A DNA stretch of 38,500 bases from Chlamydomonas sphaeroides (Eukaryota; Chlorophyta; Chlorophyceae; Chlamydomonadales; Chlamydomonadaceae), in assembly GCA_001662425.1 (NCBI GenBank), contig BDDC01000923.1, positions 1 to 38,500 on the forward strand, in the 5' to 3' direction. Position numbers and translations under genes: made by a program. The notes under the pieces were generated by a model. It saw nothing but the letters and a program-made list of their open reading frames with translations, was not told the origin of the DNA and did no database searches. Below, in pieces: positions 30,842 through 38,500 of this stretch. Position 1 is the first letter of the stretch; the number at the start of each line of letters is the position of its first letter.

Positions 30842-33800
30842 CTAAGGCGAGGTCAGATCGATGCACTCGCTCGTCACCTCCGTCTCGTCCTCCAGCGCGC
30901 CGCCCGCCGCGCCGCCACCGCCGGATTCGGCCGTGAGAAAGGACTCGCTGGGGGCCGCTCCGCGTGAAACCGTGTCCGCATTCGGTGTCGCCGGAGTCCC
31001 GGCCGTTACCGCCGACGGCGCCGGCCGGGCCGGCTGTGTGTTGTGGCGGCCGGAAGATGCTGCCTCCAGCGGCGACGCGGTGCCGGGCGTCTGCGGCCAC
31101 CGCTGCGGCGGGGCTCCCGACTGCGCCGGCGTCGTGTCAGCAGACTGCACGGCACCGCCGCTGCCGCGGGTGCTGGCGGTGTCGCCGCCGGCCTGTTGCC
31201 CCGACGAATTGCTGGGGCTGGCGCCGGAGGCGGTGCGGCGCGCGATGCCATAGCCAAACACACGGCCGCTCGGCGCCGCGCCGCCTGAGTTCTGCGGGCG
31301 GGCTGGCGGCGCTGCTGGCGGAACAGCGGCGGGAGCGGGCGGCGCCGCGACCGGCCGGCTGGGCGCAGGCACGGGCGGAGGTGGCGGCGGTGTCGCTCTC
31401 GGCGGCGGCACCGTGGCGCGCGGCGGTCCGCCGGCGTGCAGGCCAGAGGGCCCGCTGAAGGAAGAGTCCGCAGGGGCCGAGAGGCCGGCGCCGCTGCTGG
31501 TGCCACTGACCGACGGCTGCTGCCCGGGGCGCGGCCCCTGAGTAACTCCCAGCCGGGCCTGCTCCGCGTCGTACTCTGCAACGGCCTCGTCACGCTCCCG
31601 GCGCAGCTCCTCGAGCCTGGCCGCGAGCTGCGGGCAATGCGGAGCCGCGTCACACCACACGTCCAAGTGAGCTTCCACGGGCATGCTGTACAGCGAGCAC
31701 AAGGTCAAAGCGTCCGCCGCTCTGACCTTGGCGCCGCCGTCCTTGAGGCCCTTTTGCATCGCCAGCGTCCGCCGCATGCTCTCGTAGTCGTTGGACAGCT
31801 TCTCCACCTTGTGCCGAGCCCGGTCCAGCGCGCCGCGGTCCGCCGGGTCCATGATGCCCGGCCCGCCCTTGTCGGCCCCCAGCCGCAGCCCCTGACCCAG
31901 CATGCTGGTCAGCGCGTCCACGCCCACTGCGGCACACGGCCGGGCCGAGACATGCGAAGCAACAGTGAACACGCTGATGAACCAGCCTGCCTAAGCACCT
32001 GCTAACGCTGCGTCCTGCCCCCATATGTGCAGTGCGGCAGCTGCCGCTGCCGCTGCCGGCCTCGCCGGGGCCGACTCAGCGCTGCGCGACCGCGGCCGGC
32101 TGCGCTCACCGGGCCCGGCCTTGCCCATCTGACCCAGGATGGCGGCGCCCTCCTCGGCCGTGGGCGCCGTCTCCTGCGGCCGCTGGCTGAACAATAGGTC
32201 GTGGTCGTGGAAGCCCGCCACGCTGTCCATGCGCGCCAGGTCCGCCAGGTGCGCGGTCAGCTCCGAGGTGGCGTTGCGGTGGCGCGCGTGCATCTCGTGC
32301 AGCTGCGCCTGCGGGCGGGAGGGGCAGCAGCCGCGTGTGCGCGATGGGGGAGGGGGAGGGGGTGTAGGAGGGGTAGGAGCAGGCGAGGCGCGTGGTTGGG
32401 GCCGAGGTGGGGCCGCCATGCAACCAGAAGGCCGTGTGGGTGTGTTTTGGGGGCAGGCGTGGGCCGCGATGTGTAGCAGCGCCTACCTGCGTCACGCTGT
32501 CGCGCAGGCCCTCGTCCGAAACCGAGAACAGGTCCCGCAGATCCGTCTGCGTGAAGTACCTGTGCGCGCGGGGGGCGAGCGCGCATGGCTGGGTGCGCGT
32601 GTGGGAAGACGCTGCTTGCGGTGTGAGCTGTGGGCAGCGGCGACCCGGACTGTTGCTGCACGTCGCACCTGAACTGGATGCCCTCCTCGGTGCCGGTTCT
32701 GGACAGGCCGCCCTTGAACACCTGCACACAAGCCGCGCACAGCGCCGCAGCCAGCACCCTCAGAGGACGGGCCTCACACAGGGCTCCGCATGCGACGCCA
32801 CCCAACCCATCGGCAGAGCGTGTCCAGGCTACCAGCCACGCCCATGCTGCTGCTCACCTGCTTGCGGTAGATCTTCTCCTCCACCGTGCCGCACGTGATG
32901 AGGCGGTACCTGCAGCAGCGTACGGCCAACACGCACGTGTCACCATGCCCGCCAGCGTCCTACAGCACCCAGCAAAACCCCTGCCGCCGACAACCACTGT
33001 CATCCTGTATGACTACGCACTCAGTGCTTTGGCCCCGTTTCAGCTCCAGCAGCCCCCGCCCCACGCACACACCGGCCTTCCCCAGCCTGCAGCCCGCCCC
33101 CTCGCCGCGCACAGCGCTCACACGACCACGTCCTTGGTCTGACCCATGCGGTAGGCGCGGTCCACGCTCTGGTTGTCGACCGAGGGGTTCCAGGCGGGGT
33201 CCACGATGATGACGCGATCCGCCGCCGTCAGCGTCAGCCCCAGGCCGCCCACCTGCGGAGAGGCAAGGCGTGAGCGCAGAGCCCAGCTGCTTACTCGCCA
33301 CGCGCCGCGCCTGGTGGGCTCGGGCTACGCAGCCGCTCCAGGCAAAATCTGTACTGCCCGTCGGCAGCATGTTGCTGCAGATGGGCCGTAGCGGGGGCCA
33401 GCGGCAGATTGCAGTGACCCAAGGTCGGACCTGGGAGGTGAGCAGGAAGACGGGGATGGTGGCGCTGCGCTGGAACTTGGCCACCTCGGCCTGCCGGTCC
33501 TCGGCGCTGGACACGTCGCCGTCGATGCGGCAGTAGGCCATCTCGCGCGCGCGCACGCCGGCCTGGTGGCGGCAGGGTTCCGGGAGAAAGGAGCGGGATG
33601 CGGGTCAGGCAGGGTACAATGGGTGGGACAGGCCAGCCGGCGGCGCAGGCGGCGATGCAAGAGCGTGGCATCGCGGGCGCCAGCATCCCTCGAGCCCAGC
33701 CGTGGCTGTGCGCAAGCGCCCGCCCGTGGTCACCTCGAGGATGGACAGCATGACCTTGCTCTGGCTGCGTGCGGGATAGGGCCGCGTCGCAACAAGGGGA

Positions 33801-36800
33801 AGGCACCAGCGGCCCAGCGTCAGCGCCCCAACAAGACGCACCCGCGCTGCAATCGTCGCCGCAGGCGCACCAGTCACCTGAAGATGAGCGTGCGGTGGCC
33901 CTCGGCGTGCAGCCGCTCCAGCAGCGCCAGCACGAAGGCCGTCTTGCAGCTGGCCTCGGCGCCGCGCTGCTCCAGCTCCCGCATCAGCTCCCGGTCCAGG
34001 CTCAGGGAGTCGCCCAGCCACTCCACAGGCGGCTCGTCGTGCCCGGCGCCGCCGCCCGGCGCGGCCGAGGGCCCGACGCGAGAGCCGGGCCGCGCCTGGT
34101 CCCGCGCAAGGGCAAGGGTTGCCGCTCGCGTCAGCGGACAACGATACATGCCCTTATGTATCCCATGCAGCTGGGCAGGGTGCAGGGCTGCTGCCGGGTG
34201 ATCATTCCCGGAACCCACCCGTCCCTCGTCCTCGCTGCTGTCCTCCAGGTCCTCCTCCTCGTCGTCGTCGTCCTCCTCGTCCGAGGTGTTGGCGATGAAG
34301 TCGTCCAGCGAGTCCCGCCGGCCGCCCGCCTTGGCCTTGGCCTTGCCGAGCTTGGCGCCGCCGGCACCCTTGGCCCACCTGCAGCGGCAGCCAGGGATAT
34401 AGTGGCGTCGGCATTCGAGATAGGCCCTTGACACCCAGCCATTACTTTGACCACCTTGCTGCAAGCCGATGCCCCACAAGCGAGCCGCTGGCTCACATGC
34501 CCGGGGCTGCGCTGGCTGCGGGCATGCCGCCGCGCAATCGTACAGGCCGCCGTCCTACTCGGGCCCCTCCCTCCCCTCAGATGCTCGCCTGTGCGCCCCG
34601 CTGATGACGCTGTGCGCGGCGCGCTGGCTGATGAGCGCTGGGTGATCGCACATCTTCTTGAGCACCGTGATGGCGGCCAGCGGGGAGGCCTTCTCGTTGA
34701 GCACCTCGCGCACGCCGTCGGTGTGCAGAAAGGCCTGCGGGCGGCGCGACAACACCGGGACGACGCGGTCGGACTGCGGACACGCCTGCGCGGCTGGGCC
34801 TGTGGGCGGCGGGAGGCCGCGCTCTGGTCCCGACCGTAGAAGCCCAAAGACACGGCCGGCAACGAACGCACACCCTGGGCTTCATCCTAGCGCACCGTGT
34901 ACATCTTGCGCTGCAGCGGCGTCAGGCGCAGCCACACCACCAGGTCGTTCTTGCGGGGCAGCCCCTGCGCGCGCTGCCCCACCGCCGGCTCGGCCGACGT
35001 CGATGAGTCCCCGCTGGGCCCTGCGCAGTTAGGACCGCGCACGCGGAACGCGTTCAGGGGTCGGGGATAAAGCGTCTCACGGGCAACAGCCGGGCAGGCG
35101 CACGGGCCCGAGCAAGTTGTGCGCACCCGCGGCGCCGCTGTCGCTGGCACCGGATGCGGCCCGCGTGTCGGGCAGCACATCCTTCTTCTCGCGGCGCAGG
35201 AAGAAGGGCTCCACACGCTTGCGCAGCTCCGCGGCGATGGCTGCGGGGCAGCGGCAGGCAAAGGGCAGCAGGCACTCCGTCTTACAGAAGCCGTGTAACG
35301 GTCTGCGGGTCATGCTGCGGTGGAGAAGCGCCACACGGCACACCTGCGCCGGTCTGGCGCTCGCGCGCTGTGGCCTCCTTGTCCAGGCCCCTGGTGACGG
35401 GCCGCTCGTAGTTCCTGCAGGGAGGGGACCGTGCGGCGTCGGAAGCGTCGGTGCACCGTGCGCCGTGGTGGTGCACGGAGACCCTCTCGCGGCCTCAGCG
35501 CGGCCCGGCCCCCGCATGGCTGCGGCTTTCTGCGGCAGTAGGGCTTACTGCTTGAAGGAGCGCGCGTCGCCCAGCAGGCCGGGCGTGGTGAAGTCGAACA
35601 GCGCGTGCATCTCCATCAGGTTGTTCTGCGGGCGTGGCAGCAACGGGCGAGGGTGGAGATGTGGGTCGATGTGGGTCAAAGCTGCGCCGGCATTTGGTAC
35701 CATTGGCAAGGGCTCGCCGCGGCTAGGCCGCGACGGGCGTCGTGGCCACAGCCCCCGCGCCGAGCGGAAAGGAAGAAGCGCAGCGCGCCGTGGGTGCGCT
35801 TGCCTGGATGGGCGTGCCGCTGATGATGATGCGGGTGATGGCGGGGAGCTTGTGCAGCTGCTCCACCAGCTTCATCTTGGGGTTCTGGGGGACCATGGCG
35901 ACGGGGAGCAGGCAAAAGTCTCTCACGCAGAGCCGCAGCCAGCGTACATCGGCAATGAGGTTGGCGGCATCCGCAGCCCAGGCGGCCTGGCCATATGCTT
36001 AGGCAGAAGCAGGCTAGACAGCATGCGCGTCTAAGCCCCGCCGCACCTTGATCTTGTGGCCCTCATCCAGCAGCATGACGTCCCAGGCAAAGCCCTCGCC
36101 GCCGCGCGCCGGGCCAGCCAGCTGGTCGGCGTTGTGGCTGATCATGCCGTAGGTGGTGACGATGACGCCGCGGCCCCCCATGACGCTGCGCAGCGCCGCG
36201 GAGCGCTCTGACTCGCTGCCGAAGAACTGCGCGGGTACAGGGTGTGGGTGCAGACGGGTCGGCGTGGGGAGCAGGTTGGGGGTGAGATGTTCGCTTCAGC
36301 TATAAGACGGTGCACTCCTGTCCGAGCGCGAGGTCGCCGTCTCTGGCCGCCACGGTGGCCACCACGCGGCCCCAAGTTGGGGGCCGTATCGGACCGGACC
36401 GGACCGGCCGAAGCGGTTGCGTGCGACGGCCAAGGCAGTTTCCATCGCGCCGCGAAGCTTACCTCGCGTGTCATGGAGCCCAGGCCGCACACCGACAGCT
36501 CCTTCTGCCAGTGCGGCAGCAGCGTCTGCGGGGCAACACCGCCGCGCAGGGCATCCCGGAGTCGGCGAGAAAAGCATTGTTGCCGGCAGAGCTGCAAAGT
36601 GACGTGCCGCACACAGCCGGGGGCGCGCAGGCAGGAGCCAGCGAGGGAAGGGCAGCGGCGCACCTTGGGCGCTATGATCAGCACGCGCTGCGCGAGGCGG
36701 CTGCCCAGCAGACCCGCCAGGAAGGCGGAGCACTGCATGGTCTTGCCCAGGCCCATGTCGTCGCCTAGGATGCCGCCACGCCGCATCTCGCCGAACAGGC

Positions 36801-37713
36801 TCCACAACCACTTGACGCCCTGCACCTGTGGGTCACACGCATGAGGGTTGCGTTTGAGGCTGCGGTTCGGTTGGAGGGTTAGGGCCGGGCTTGCAGGATG
36901 GCTCACGCGCCGCATGGAGAGACTGGCACGGGGCCCCAGGCCGGGCTTGGGCAGCAGGACGAGTTGGATAAGGCGCTGCGCTGCGCAAGGGCTGCGCCGC
37001 ACCTGGTGCGGATAGAGCTTGCTGGCGACGGCGCGGGGCAGCACGTACTGCTGCTTGGCGCCCAGGATCAGCGAGCCGGGCTCGGGCGCCTTAGCCGGGG
37101 CGGACGTGCTGGCGGCCCTAACCTCCACGGGCGGCGCTATGCGCTCAAAGAAGGGCTGGAAGCCGCCCTCGTCGTCCTCGTCGTCATCATCGTCACCGTC
37201 GCTTACGCTGCCACTGCTGATGACCTCGACATCGCGGGGACGGCTCGGTGGCGCGCTGCCTACGTTGCTGGCAGGCCGGGGTGCGGCGGACAAGGGGTGT
37301 CTCGAGGCCGCCGGGGGTGCAGCGGTCGCGAGCTTAGCTGGCACCGGCTGCCGCCCCTGCGGCTGGATCGATGAGTCAGCGCGAGAGCCGCCCAGGCCCA
37401 GCGTAGCGAAGTCATCCAGCACATCATCGAGCGTTGAGGCAGATGTCGCAGCCCCCTTCCTGTCATCGCCTCCCCGTGCCACAGCAGCATCTTTGGAGGC
37501 ATCTCCGCGCACGAGCCGTCGCAGGCCGCCTCGCTGAGGCTCTGATACGGGCACAGGCGCCTCATCGCAGCTGCTGTCCTCCAGGTCCTCTAGGTCCTCC
37601 ACATCTTCGTCATCGCTACAAGGAAGACGCTGGGCTGAGGCAGCCAGTACCTTGCTATCCTGCGAGGTAGCCCCGCGAACCATGTTTGTCTGGATTTCGC
37701 GTAGCGTGCTCAT
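30842..37713 (-). CDS. CHR24: SNF2 ATPase, CHR24/ERCC6L (PICH)-like
   Basis: ATP-driven double-stranded DNA translocase, presumed nuclear. Twenty minus-strand exons: 37713-37003, 36825-36664, 36525-36463, 36226-36047, 35884-35804, 35625-35549, 35414-35344, 35240-35127, 35020-34896, 34773-34589, 34378-34219, 34095-33878, 33764-33734, 33562-33431, 33252-33122, 32909-32858, 32721-32669, 32559-32487, 32308-32110 and 31926-30842. They give 1300 residues in phase. Motifs: GDDMGLGKTMQ (I, ~258), APKTLLPHW (Ia), DEGHKIKNP (II, ~366), SGTPIQNN (III), LIFSQSKVML (IV), VGGLGLTLTAADR (V) and DRAYRMGQTKDVVVYRL (VI). Post-helicase VFKGGLSRTGTEE and RYFTQTDLRDLFSV are the marks of the CHR24/ERCC6L branch. 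An acidic linker (~605-643) separates the lobes, and the last ~200 residues are Pro/Ala/Ser-rich. Introns 5 and 10 look GC-AG. Exon 10 could start 12 bases earlier. Confidence 0.92.
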
Positions 37714-38500
37714 TGCGGCAGAGACAGGGCAGCAACGAATGCCCGTTATGGATGGGCAGAGCACTGAGCGCGCTAAGTGCCCCGAAATTTGAGTGCGGCC
37801 AGATCCATGGCACGGATCCAAACAAAGCCCCGCTAGCCGCTACCAAGCCCCGACACTTGGCAATTTAACCGCGCCTTGTGTAGGTTGCGGCTCATGTGCT
37901 ACTCGGGCTCACCGCGATGAGCCTAGTGACAACCTCGACACGTAACCCTGCCCTGCCCACAACGGCTGCACTGGCATGGCAGCTCTCAACACACAAATGG
38001 GGGATGATTGCCAGAACGCGCAAGTGGGGACGGCCGGGGGGCCGCTGATGCCAGGAGGAGCCTCCTGGCCCAAGCTGGCAGGCGACCTCTGTGGTCGCTT
38101 GGGGGCGTGGCAGCTGCATGGCTCTAAAATCACCTAGAGTGCTTCCCTGGCTGGGCGAGCCTTCATACCTGGCCACCTCAACAGGACCCCAAGGGCTGGT
38201 GTGCTGGTGCGCAGTCAGGCGCGCGACTGGAACGGCGGAACGCCACCGGCGCCTTGCCGGCTGGCTCACAGCCTACTCCAGCACTCGGATTGCGCGTTGA
38301 TACAGCTTCGACACCCTGGGGTCGGCTGTCACGACATGTTACGTGCACGGCAGACTGCAGCCGGCACTAACGACTAACAAAGGCACGCAACGCGGTGCGG
38401 GCTGCCTCACCTGGGAAGCGGGACGCTTGACGCAGCCGGATCAGCTGCGGACTCTGGTGATTGCGCTGGGAACGCTGATACTCGCTACTGAACGGGACAG
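37714..38500. other. upstream region of SNF2 gene
   Basis: It contains the SNF2 promoter and leader. The SNF2 reading frame stays open a little upstream to 37821 but without an ATG. No second gene is supported before the window edge. Confidence 0.4.

Noticed and set aside
1..38500. CRISPR arrays, tRNA or rRNA genes, operons, transposase genes
   Set aside because: None were recognised on either strand; the tandem repeats present lack spacers, and the introns and domain families show eukaryotic nuclear DNA.

Overview
The window looks like nuclear DNA of a unicellular green alga (Chlorophyta). It is very GC-rich, nearly every gene is broken into short exons, predicted products include several plastid-targeted proteins, and protein families typical of the green lineage occur (RWP-RK, DUF1995, ARC6, MYND-finger families). 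The species cannot be named from sequence alone. I rebuilt spliced models by matching reading phase across splice sites. Eight models are continuous, with about 60 introns in total. No CRISPR array, tRNA, rRNA or insertion sequence was recognised.

Layout. 1-2153: a weak hypothetical ORF on a 60-bp minisatellite, then unexplained sequence. 2154-5650 (-): RWP-RK transcription factor, divergent from 6286-8737 (+), a plastid DUF1995 protein resembling LOW PSII ACCUMULATION 3. 9614-13452 (+): the chloroplast-division protein ARC6, 13 exons. 14075-17976 (+) and 22740-26697 (+): two paralogous MYND-finger proteins of 1171 and 1047 residues, duplicated in direct orientation around 18915-21231 (+), a membrane protein made of three YrhK-like two-helix repeats. 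27733-30066 (-): a small plastid protein, tentatively a photosystem I assembly factor. 30842-37713 (-): a 20-exon SNF2 ATPase of the CHR24/ERCC6L (PICH) type. The rest is upstream sequence.

How the genes relate. There are no operons, and neighbours are not expected to share a pathway. Three genes act in the chloroplast (PSII-related, division, probable PSI assembly); two act on DNA (RWP-RK, SNF2). The MYND pair is the accessory, fast-evolving part.

Most unusual points: about 7 of 60 introns appear to be GC-AG rather than GT-AG, one proven by the conserved SNF2 motif it splits; the MYND copies show patches of near identity inside diverged sequence; in the second MYND copy a stretch that is coding in the first copy lies inside an intron; and both MYND copies carry the same four-codon upstream ORF (Met-Ser-Arg-Ala-stop) with only a synonymous difference.
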